Made by a program: the position numbers and the translations under genes. 5,493 nt of DNA from Methylococcaceae bacterium (GTDB lineage: Bacteria; Pseudomonadota; Gammaproteobacteria; Methylococcales; UBA1147), in the NCBI GenBank assembly GCA_022616595.1, contig JAKEEL010000190.1, positions 1 to 5,493 of the forward strand. Reading direction: 5' to 3'. The notes beneath the pieces are model-generated. The model ran no database searches, was not told where the DNA came from, and saw nothing but the letters and a program-made list of their open reading frames with translations. Every line of letters begins with the position of its first letter. The first letter of the stretch is position 1. Positions 1 to 5,038 of this stretch are shown one piece after another.

Positions 1-114
1 GGCTCCCTGATCGACAGCCGTGGGCGCCAGCGCCTTGGCCGCGGGCGCCAGCATGGCGAAGGCGAGAGCCGTACCGACGCAACCTCCCATCCGCAATGCA
101 AATTTCTTGTTCAT
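1..114 (-). CDS. Exported protein of unknown function, N-terminal fragment
   Basis: This is the first 38 codons of a gene that runs off the left edge of the window. It starts at an ATG read leftward from 114. The protein opens with a basic n-region (MNKKFALR) and a hydrophobic, Ala-rich stretch at about residues 9-26. An Ala-Lys-Ala signal-peptidase-I-like site at about residues 26-28 follows, so the product is probably exported to the periplasm or beyond. The cysteine at residue 12 lies before the hydrophobic core and is not in a lipobox context, so a lipoprotein such as BamE, which follows recN in E. coli, is unlikely. The start is supported by a strong AAAGGAGA ribosome binding site. The mature domain is outside the window, so no function can be given. 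It lies downstream of recN on the same strand after a 215-bp gap and is probably a separate transcription unit. Confidence 0.8.
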   Translation of the reverse strand, partial: MNKKFALRMGGCVGTALAFAMLAPAAKALAPTAVDQGA

Positions 115-120
115 TGATTG

Positions 121-128
121 TCTCCTTT
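121..128 (-). promoter_or_regulatory. Strong ribosome binding site of the exported-protein gene
   Basis: Read on the minus strand this is AAAGGAGA, an almost full anti-16S match, six bases ahead of the ATG at 114. It is the best Shine-Dalgarno in the window and suggests a well-translated gene, unlike the weak sites of nadK and hrcA. Confidence 0.8.
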
Positions 129-255
129 CGCTGCAGGGTAAATGACTCGACGAAGCATCCCGGCTTGCACGCGGCTCATCCTTGAAATCACGCCGCAAAT
201 GACCTCCCGCGGGATACGCGATACACCAATACCACCGATGTCGGATGAAATCAAT

Positions 256-278
256 CGCCGCGCTCGGAAATCGCGGCG
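256..278 (-). terminator. GC-rich hairpin downstream of recN, possible weak terminator
   Basis: A perfect 7-bp inverted repeat, CGCCGCG at 256-262 and CGCGGCG at 272-278, flanks a 9-base loop. It lies about 50 bases past the recN stop codon in the direction of recN transcription. After the stem the minus strand reads ATTGATTT, which is only a poor U-tract, so intrinsic termination would be inefficient. It could instead protect the 3' end of the nadK-recN message. Confidence 0.35.
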
Positions 279-329
279 TGACTGGAGCGGAATGGAATTC
301 ACCCTGGATTTGCGAGGGAGCGCGAAGAT

Positions 330-2021
330 CTAGGGATTTTCCGCCGGATTATCCGTCCATTCCAGCATTTCGCGGGCGTGAGCGAGTGTTTGATCGGTAA
401 TTTTAACCCCTCCGAGCATGCGCGCAATTTCCGCTCGTCTCTGGTCGCTCGTCAAGGCCCGGACAATCGATCGGGTTTGGCCCTCCGGGCTGATTTTTTC
501 CACGAGTAAATGATGGTGGGATTGCGCCGCAACCTGCGGCAGATGGGTGATGCAAAAAACCTGACGGGAGTTTCCGAGTGCGCGCAGTCTTTGCCCGACA
601 ATCTCCGCGACGCCTCCGCCGATACCCGAATCGACTTCGTCGAATACCATGGTCGGAGTGGTATTGGAGTCGATCGCGGCGACCTGAAGCGCGAGACTGA
701 TTCTGGAAAGTTCGCCGCCGGATGCGATCTTGCCCAAAGGTCTCGCGGGCAGACCGGGGTTGGTCGTGACACAGAATTCAACGAGATCGAAGCCCTTCGA
801 TTTCGGAACGCATGGATCGCTTGAGGCTTGGAGTTCGATCCGGAATTCGCCTTGCGGCATTCCCAGTTCCCGAATGATGCGGGTGATTTTATCTTGAAGC
901 GGAACGGCGGCTTGCTTGCGCCGGTCTGATACGGTCTGCGCGAGTGCGAGATATTGCTCGTGTATTTGATCGAGCCGGGTCTCGATTTGCGTGATATTTT
1001 CCGCACCGTGTTCGATTCGCTGCATTTCCTCGCGCAAATTGTGGAGCACGGCCGCTAGGTTTTCCGGGGTCGTTTGATGTTTTCTGGCCAGGTTGTGCAG
1101 GATGGACAGGCGTTGATCCAGCGCTTCGAGCCGGCCCGGATCGATTTCCAGCGAGTCCAGGTATCGCCCGAGAAGCCGGGCGGATTCTTGAACCTGAATG
1201 CGGGCATCGTCGAGCAGTTCGACGATCGAGCCGAATTCCGCCGCGATGCCGCTGAATTCGGATAGCGCCCGGATCGTTTCGCCGAGCAGGGAATTGATCG
1301 AATGGTAATCGTTGTCTTGCAGCCGGTCGAGCTGTGCTTGTCCGGTACTCAGGACTTTCTCAAGGTTGGCCGCAAGCGCGTGTTCGTCGACGAGTTTCCG
1401 GTAATCGAGATTTTCGATGTCGCATTGCTCCATCTCCCGGATCTGAAAGCCGGCCAGTTCCAAGCGCTGTTGGGCATTCGAACTCCGTTCCCGTTCCTTG
1501 CGCAAACGCTCGCCGAGCTTGCTCCATTCCTGGTACAGTCGGGTGGTCTCGTCGAGCAGGTTCTGATTTCCGGCAGCCTGATCCAGAATCCGGCATTGCT
1601 CTTCCCGGTGCATTAACGAAAGGTGCGCATGCTGGCCGTGGATATCGATCAGGTTCTCGCCGAGCTGCTGCAGCATTTGCAAGTTGACCGCAGAACCGTT
1701 GATGAATGCCTTGGAACGGCCATCGCTGTTCAGAATGCGCCGGACGATCAAGGTGCAATCGTCCGCCAATTCCTGTTGCGTCAGCCAGGCCAATGCGCCG
1801 TGGCATCCGCTCAGGTCGAACTGAAGATTGATTTCGGCTTTGTCGGAGCCCGGCCGGATGAATCCCGAATCGGCCCGGTCTCCCAGCGCCAGGCCCATCG
1901 CGGTCAGCAAAATGGATTTACCCGCGCCGGTTTCTCCGGTCAAGACCGTCAGTCCTCGAGGCAAATCGAGTTCCAGCGACTCGACCACTGCAAGGTCCCG
2001 GATACTGATCGAGCACAGCAT
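330..2021 (-). CDS. recN: DNA repair protein RecN
   Basis: RecN is a cytoplasmic SMC-like ATPase that acts in RecA-dependent double-strand break repair. The 563-residue product is close to the family's usual 550-560. The Walker A motif GETGAGKS is at residues 29-36, followed by a long central segment (about 150-350) rich in Glu, Gln, Arg and Leu that suits the coiled-coil arms. The ABC signature (SGGELSR) is near residue 434, Walker B with catalytic Glu (TMVFDE) at 457-462, and the H-loop (THLPQVAAQ) at 492-500. I chose the ATG at 2021 over a TTG one codon upstream because a GGAG ribosome binding site lies six bases before the ATG. The start overlaps the nadK stop as TGATG, which implies one transcript and coupled translation. 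I saw no LexA box of correct spacing nearby. All ATPase motifs are intact. Confidence 0.97.
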   Translation of the reverse strand: MLCSISIRDLAVVESLELDLPRGLTVLTGETGAGKSILLTAMGLALGDRADSGFIRPGSDKAEINLQFDLSGCHGALAWLTQQELADDCTLIVRRILNSDGRSKAFINGSAVNLQMLQQLGENLIDIHGQHAHLSLMHREEQCRILDQAAGNQNLLDETTRLYQEWSKLGERLRKERERSSNAQQRLELAGFQIREMEQCDIENLDYRKLVDEHALAANLEKVLSTGQAQLDRLQDNDYHSINSLLGETIRALSEFSGIAAEFGSIVELLDDARIQVQESARLLGRYLDSLEIDPGRLEALDQRLSILHNLARKHQTTPENLAAVLHNLREEMQRIEHGAENITQIETRLDQIHEQYLALAQTVSDRRKQAAVPLQDKITRIIRELGMPQGEFRIELQASSDPCVPKSKGFDLVEFCVTTNPGLPARPLGKIASGGELSRISLALQVAAIDSNTTPTMVFDEVDSGIGGGVAEIVGQRLRALGNSRQVFCITHLPQVAAQSHHHLLVEKISPEGQTRSIVRALTSDQRRAEIARMLGGVKITDQTLAHAREMLEWTDNPAENP

Positions 2022-2890
2022 CAACTGCTCCAGTTCAGTTTGGCCCTGAGGATATTGAAAAAGTCGTAGTCCATCGGGTGCAGAATGCGCAATAAATGCT
2101 CGTCTTTCACGATCTGGATGCGGTCGCTGATCAGCACATCGGGAATCGAGATATCGTCACAGGTCACCTGGGCATTGATTTCCGCGGTCTGGCTGAATCC
2201 GATTTCCACCACGCTGCTATCGTTGACCACAATCGGGCGGTTTGTCAAAGTATGCGGGTTGATCGGAACCAAGACGATGCATCCGAGCGCGGGATGCAGA
2301 ATCGGGCCTCCGCCGGACAGCGCGTAGGCGGTCGAACCGGTCGGTGTCGAAACGATCAGTCCGTCCGAGCGTTGCGAATTCAGAAAAACCTGATCGATGT
2401 GGGTTACGATTTCGATCATGCTCGGCGAAATCCAGCGATGAATCACGACCTCGTTGACCGCGCTCTGTTCATGGATCACGCGTCCGTCCCGAATCAGCCG
2501 GGCTTTCAGAATGATTCGTTCTTCGGTCACGAAGTGTCCGGCCAGAATGTCGTCCAGGCGGGCCAGAACTTCCTCGGGCGAGATATCCACGAGGAACCCG
2601 AGCCTTCCGAGATTCACCCCGACCACCGGAACATTGAAAGGGGCCAGATTGCGTCCCGCGGAAAGCAGAGTCCCGTCTCCGCCTACGGTGACCGCGAGGC
2701 CGCAATGTTTGCCGATTTCGCGGATTTCCGAAGTCTCCACGGATTCGCAAGTGATATATTGACTGCTGTGAGTTTCGACCAGCACCTGGAAATTCCGTCC
2801 AATCAAGTGCTTGTAGATCTGGGTAAGCGTGTCCGAAATACTGGGGCTCGGTTTACCGATCAGTCCTATCGAGTCAAATCGCTGATGCAT
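2021..2890 (-). CDS. nadK: NAD kinase (ATP/polyphosphate-dependent)
   Basis: NAD kinase phosphorylates NAD+ at the 2' hydroxyl of its adenosine ribose to make NADP+ in the cytoplasm. The 289-residue length matches the roughly 290 of gammaproteobacterial enzymes. The N-terminus contains the usual IGLIGKP strand (residues 8-14). The nucleotide-binding GGDGT motif is at 70-74, with the catalytic Asp at 72. A conserved NE pair is at 146-147, the glycine-rich TPTGSTAYALSGGGP segment at 182-196, and the PHTLTNRPIV segment near 212-221. The ATG at 2890 gives the expected start of this subfamily (MHQRF...IGLIGKP), although only a poor ribosome binding site precedes it. It is the first gene of the nadK-recN unit and is transcribed divergently from hrcA. 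The same nadK-recN order is known in E. coli. No frameshift or missing motif is visible. Confidence 0.97.
   Translation of the reverse strand: MHQRFDSIGLIGKPSPSISDTLTQIYKHLIGRNFQVLVETHSSQYITCESVETSEIREIGKHCGLAVTVGGDGTLLSAGRNLAPFNVPVVGVNLGRLGFLVDISPEEVLARLDDILAGHFVTEERIILKARLIRDGRVIHEQSAVNEVVIHRWISPSMIEIVTHIDQVFLNSQRSDGLIVSTPTGSTAYALSGGGPILHPALGCIVLVPINPHTLTNRPIVVNDSSVVEIGFSQTAEINAQVTCDDISIPDVLISDRIQIVKDEHLLRILHPMDYDFFNILRAKLNWSS
2028..2031 (-). promoter_or_regulatory. recN ribosome binding site inside the end of nadK
   Basis: The minus strand reads GGAG six bases before the ATG at 2021, within the last codons of nadK. It favours the ATG over the adjacent upstream TTG and fits translation-coupled expression of recN. 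Confidence 0.65.
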
Positions 2891-2947
2891 AATTCGGTGG
2901 ATGGCCTGGCCTTGGGTTTTGAATTATTATTGTTTTTGCACAGACTC

Positions 2948-2976
2948 GTTATAATCTGTCTGGCAAATGCCGCCAA
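2948..2976 (-). promoter_or_regulatory. Probable vegetative promoter of nadK-recN
   Basis: On the minus strand TTGGCG (2976-2971, 4/6 match to the -35 box) and TATAAC (2953-2948, 5/6 match to the -10 box) are separated by 17 bases. The predicted start is near 2941, giving a leader of about 50 bases ahead of the nadK ATG. The -10 sits in the palindrome TTATAA, so the plus strand also shows a perfect TATAAT at 2950-2955, but without a good -35. An imperfect dyad ACAGA/TCTGT (2940-2944 and 2955-2959) brackets the -10. Confidence 0.5.
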
Positions 2977-3019
2977 CGGTAGCATGGAGGCGCGAAGCAT
3001 CCAAGATAAAAAGTGTTTC

Positions 3020-3048
3020 TTGACACGGGATCTCCGGATTGCTAATTT
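3020..3048 (+). promoter_or_regulatory. Probable vegetative promoter of hrcA
   Basis: A perfect -35 box TTGACA at 3020-3025 is followed, after 17 bases, by a weak -10 TAATTT at 3043-3048 (3/6). The predicted start is near 3055, inside the left arm of the CIRCE operator. HrcA bound there would block initiation, which is the usual CIRCE arrangement. No sigma-32 type -10 follows this -35. Confidence 0.5.
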
Positions 3049-3057
3049 TTAATTAGC
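3037..3057. repeat. Extra CIRCE-like half-site and short palindrome next to CIRCE
   Basis: GATTGCTAA at 3037-3045 matches the right CIRCE arm GAGTGCTAA at eight of nine bases. With the true left arm it makes a second, compact inverted repeat, GCTAAT (3041-3046), five bases, ATTAGC (3052-3057). This covers the predicted -10 of the hrcA promoter. It may be a relic or auxiliary half-site, but the AT-rich context makes chance possible. Confidence 0.4.
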
Positions 3058-3079
3058 ACTCGATTGGGGGGAGTGCTAA
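3053..3079. promoter_or_regulatory. CIRCE operator (HrcA binding site)
   Basis: The sequence is a perfect match to the CIRCE consensus: TTAGCACTC at 3053-3061, a 9-base spacer, then GAGTGCTAA at 3071-3079. The symmetry continues two further base pairs on each side (3051-3052 and 3080-3081). It lies 31 bases before the hrcA start codon and overlaps the predicted transcription start. CIRCE is the known target of the HrcA repressor, encoded by the very next gene, so autoregulation is expected. In the transcript the arms would also form a hairpin near the 5' end. Confidence 0.97.
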
Positions 3080-3110
3080 TTTCTGGCCAATTCATCTTTA
3101 GTAAAGCATC

Positions 3111-4166
3111 GTGCGAAATACCGAAGACTTGAGCGAACGCGCACAGTACCTTCTGAAGGTGCTCGTCGAGCGTTATATCCACGATGGCCAACCGGTCGGC
3201 TCGCGCGCTTTGTCCAGGGGAGCCGGGATCAATCTGAGTCCTGCGACAATCCGCAATGTGATGGCGGACCTCGAGGAAAACGGTCTGATCGTTTCGCCGC
3301 ACACTTCCTCCGGACGAATTCCCACGGTGACCGGTTATCGCGTGTTCATCGATTCTTTGCTGACGGTCCGCCCGCTCGGCAGCAAGGCGGTCCGCCAGAT
3401 GCGGCGGGACCTCGCGCCGCGCGACGATGCATTGGACCTGATCGAAACCGCATCCAACCTGCTCGCGAGGCTCACCCAGATGGCGGGTATCGTAACGCGG
3501 CCGCGGCGGGACACCAAGTCTTTTCGTCATATCGAGTTTTTACCCTTGAAGGGGTCCAGGGTCTTGGTGATTCTGGTGACCAACGAACAGGAGGTTCATA
3601 ACCGGATCATTCAACCTTCGACCAAATTCAGCCCCGCGGAATTGCAACAAGCCGCGAATTTTCTGAATTCGATGTTCGAGGGCCGGAATTTATCGGACCT
3701 CCGAAAACAACTCGTGGAGGATCTGGAAACCCTGCATAAACAGGTCAATCGGGAAATGATCAACGCGATCGAGATGGCGAAACTCGCGTTCGGCCAAACC
3801 GATGAGAAGCAAGATTTTGTCCTGACCGGGCAGACCAACTTGATGGAGTTTTCGGATTTGTCGAATGTCGAGCGCTTGCGTGAGCTGTTCCAAGCGTTCA
3901 ACCAGAAACGCGGAATATTGCATCTATTGGATCAATGTCTCGGTGCGGACGGCGTACAGATATTCATCGGGGAGGAGTCCGGATATCAGGCACTGCACGA
4001 TTGCAGCGTCGTGAGTTCGTCCTACAGCGTCGATGATCAGCGGGTCGGCGTGCTGGCCGTGATCGGACCGACCCGCATGGAATACGAAAAAGTCATTCCG
4101 GTCGTTGATTTGACTGCAAAGTTGTTGGGATCGGCCTTGAATGCCCGATCGTTGCCCCCATCATAA
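3111..4166 (+). CDS. hrcA: Heat-inducible transcription repressor HrcA
   Basis: HrcA is a homodimeric cytoplasmic repressor that binds CIRCE. In characterised bacteria its folding depends on GroEL, so it releases DNA when chaperones are titrated by unfolded protein. The 351-residue product is of normal length. The N-terminal winged helix-turn-helix (about residues 7-80) has the family hallmarks: GQPVGSRALSR at 26-36, LSPATIRNVMADLEENGLI at 42-60 and the wing SSGRIPT at 66-72. The remainder is the GAF-like dimerisation part, ending in the conserved GVLAVIGPTRMEYEKVIPVVD segment. Translation starts at GTG 3111. A stop codon lies in frame at 3102-3104 and no ATG is available, so the start is well constrained, with TTG at 3129 as the only alternative. 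No clear ribosome binding site precedes it, consistent with a low-level regulator. It heads hrcA-grpE-dnaK. Confidence 0.97.
   Translation: MRNTEDLSERAQYLLKVLVERYIHDGQPVGSRALSRGAGINLSPATIRNVMADLEENGLIVSPHTSSGRIPTVTGYRVFIDSLLTVRPLGSKAVRQMRRDLAPRDDALDLIETASNLLARLTQMAGIVTRPRRDTKSFRHIEFLPLKGSRVLVILVTNEQEVHNRIIQPSTKFSPAELQQAANFLNSMFEGRNLSDLRKQLVEDLETLHKQVNREMINAIEMAKLAFGQTDEKQDFVLTGQTNLMEFSDLSNVERLRELFQAFNQKRGILHLLDQCLGADGVQIFIGEESGYQALHDCSVVSSSYSVDDQRVGVLAVIGPTRMEYEKVIPVVDLTAKLLGSALNARSLPPS
4136..4163 (+). promoter_or_regulatory. Probable sigma-32 heat-shock promoter of grpE, inside the end of hrcA
   Basis: CTTGAAT at 4136-4142 (6/7 match to the CTTGAAA -35) and CCCCATCA at 4156-4163 (all but the last informative base of CCCCATnT) are separated by 13 bases. 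That spacing is standard for RpoH promoters. The element occupies the last codons of hrcA, up to the stop. The predicted start is near 4170, giving a leader of about 160 bases before grpE. A nearly identical element precedes dnaK, which strengthens both calls. Confidence 0.72.
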
Positions 4167-4202
4167 TCGCAATCTGTGTAAAACCTGGCTCGGTGGGTCG
4201 GT

Positions 4203-4256
4203 TCGGAAACAGAGATTTCCGATTCATGAATCGATTGCGAAAACGATGAATCGGAA
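4203..4256. repeat. Overlapping inverted repeats in the hrcA-grpE gap
   Basis: Three overlapping symmetries are present. Repeat A pairs TCGGAAA (4203-4209) with TTTCCGA (4216-4222) across a 6-base loop. Repeat B pairs TTCCGATTCAT (4217-4227) with ATGAATCGGAA (4246-4256), 11 perfect pairs across 18 bases, inside which TCG/CGA (4231-4233 and 4238-4240) can pair further. The third is a perfect 14-bp palindrome, CGATTCATGAATCG, at 4220-4233. A and B compete for the same bases. No U-tract follows, so this is not an intrinsic terminator. In RNA it lies in the leader of the predicted heat-shock transcript. Its role is unknown: mRNA processing or stability, a structural switch, or a protein-binding dyad. 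Confidence 0.75.
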
Positions 4257-4317
4257 GGCTCGGTCTCGAATTAACCGGCTTTCTGGCGCCTGATGAATCC
4301 TTTGATTGATACGAACT

Positions 4318-4321
4318 GGAG
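4318..4321 (+). promoter_or_regulatory. grpE ribosome binding site that decides the start
   Basis: GGAG lies seven bases before the ATG at 4329. The in-frame ATG at 4293 has no comparable site, so the shorter GrpE is preferred. Confidence 0.7.
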
Positions 4322-4328
4322 TGCATCC

Positions 4329-4949
4329 ATGAGTGATGAGAAAGAAAGCAAGCTCGCCGAACCAGAGGAGGCGGCCGAAGTCCTTGATGGTATCGGAGAA
4401 TCGGAAGAGAATGCGGTTGTAGAATCGGAACCGGCGAACGTCCCGCCGGAATTGCTCGCCGCGGAATTGGAAGAGGCGCGTAAAGAAGCCAGGGATAATT
4501 GGGAAAAAATGCTGAGGACTCAGGCCGAATTGGAAAATCTGAGGCGCAGGACCCAGAAAGATTTGCAGGACGCGCACAAATTCGCGCTGGAAAAATTCAG
4601 CCGGGAGTTGTTGCCGGTGCTGGACAGTCTCGAATTGGGCATCGAGGCCGCGGCTTCCGGCGCGGCTGAGAGCGACACTGTTAAGCTGCGAGAAGGGGCC
4701 GAATTGACCTTGCGCCAGTTCCGGTCGGTCCTGGAAAAATTCAATATCGAATCAGTCGATCCGATCGGGGAAGTGTTCAACCCCGAGTTCCATCAAGCCA
4801 TGGCCATGGAGCCCAGCGCGGAATCCGAGGCGAACACGGTCATCCGGGTATTCCAGAAAGGCTATCTGCTCAATCAACGATTGCTGCGCCCCGCGATGGT
4901 GGTGGTAGCCTGCGCCGCGGAACCGGTAAAAATCGACGAGCAGGCTTGA
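4329..4949 (+). CDS. grpE: Nucleotide exchange factor GrpE
   Basis: GrpE is the cytoplasmic cochaperone that drives ADP release from DnaK and resets the DnaK-DnaJ folding cycle. From ATG 4329 the product has 206 residues, near the usual 190-210. An acidic, disordered-looking N-terminus (1-37) precedes a long charged helix (about 40-100, containing WEKMLRTQAELENLRRRTQKD), which in known structures forms the dimeric coiled coil. A short helical region follows, then the C-terminal beta domain (about 140-200) that contacts DnaK. The hallmarks of that domain are the GEVFNPEFHQAM segment at 147-158 and the VFQKGYLLNQRLLRPAMV segment at 174-191. An upstream in-frame ATG at 4293 would add 12 unlike-family residues and lacks a ribosome binding site. 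It lies between hrcA and dnaK, and its stop codon overlaps the -35 of the predicted dnaK heat-shock promoter. Confidence 0.97.
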   Translation: MSDEKESKLAEPEEAAEVLDGIGESEENAVVESEPANVPPELLAAELEEARKEARDNWEKMLRTQAELENLRRRTQKDLQDAHKFALEKFSRELLPVLDSLELGIEAAASGAAESDTVKLREGAELTLRQFRSVLEKFNIESVDPIGEVFNPEFHQAMAMEPSAESEANTVIRVFQKGYLLNQRLLRPAMVVVACAAEPVKIDEQA

Positions 4950-4972
4950 AATCAAAGGCCTTGCCCCCAATA
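4945..4972 (+). promoter_or_regulatory. Probable sigma-32 heat-shock promoter of dnaK, overlapping the grpE stop
   Basis: A perfect -35, CTTGAAA at 4945-4951, is followed after 13 bases by CCCCAATA at 4965-4972, which keeps the CCCCA core of the RpoH -10 but differs at two later bases. The -35 contains the grpE stop codon (TGA, 4947-4949). The predicted start is near 4979, giving a leader of about 60 bases. It would let dnaK be made in excess of grpE on heat shock. Confidence 0.65.
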
Positions 4973-5025
4973 TCAAAACCAGGTTTACCAAGAGCCCCGA
5001 AACGAGCGGCGACTGAATTAAAAGC

Positions 5026-5030
5026 GGAGA
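5026..5030 (+). promoter_or_regulatory. dnaK ribosome binding site
   Basis: GGAGA lies eight bases before the dnaK ATG at 5039 and is a good match for an abundantly made protein. Confidence 0.75.
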
Positions 5031-5038
5031 GAAATTAG

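Larger units (their letters stand above)
115..329. other. Intergenic region between recN and the exported-protein gene
   Basis: This 215-bp gap holds the ribosome binding site at 121-128 and a GC-rich hairpin at 256-278. I searched the minus strand for a promoter. The best candidate is TTGATT, 17 bases, then TATTGG (roughly 225-253), matching the vegetative consensus at 4/6 and 3/6, which is too weak to call. Open frames crossing the gap on both strands give Arg-rich, low-quality peptides without good ribosome binding sites, so I see no further gene here. Confidence 0.6.

Noticed and set aside
111..302. 63-codon minus-strand frame, GTG start, overlapping the exported-protein start as ATGA
   Set aside because: The ATGA overlap looked like a coupled small gene. 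However, the peptide is Arg-rich without structure, the GTG lacks a ribosome binding site, and the frame crosses the recN hairpin. Chance is the simpler reading.
2024..2039. ACTG-N8-CAGT dyad upstream of recN as a LexA box
   Set aside because: The E. coli-type LexA site needs ten bases between ACTG and CAGT, and here there are eight. The site also overlaps the recN ribosome binding site within nadK.
2096..3052. Long plus-strand open frame of 318 codons antisense to nadK
   Set aside because: It lies almost entirely opposite nadK, which has full family motifs. Its peptide shows no recognisable motif and has the His/Asp/Arg-rich composition expected of an antisense shadow. No good ribosome binding site was seen.
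2984..3052. Small plus-strand frame from ATG 2984, a possible leader peptide before hrcA
   Set aside because: It has no ribosome binding site, runs through the predicted hrcA -35 and -10, and ends at the CIRCE edge. It could only be made from an upstream promoter with a poor -35.
4203..4256. Intrinsic terminator between hrcA and grpE
   Set aside because: The hairpins are not followed by a run of T on either reading, and hrcA-grpE read-through is expected for this operon.
4293..4328. Longer grpE start at ATG 4293 adding 12 residues
   Set aside because: No ribosome binding site precedes it, whereas ATG 4329 has GGAG at good spacing and gives a typical acidic GrpE N-terminus (MSDEKE...).
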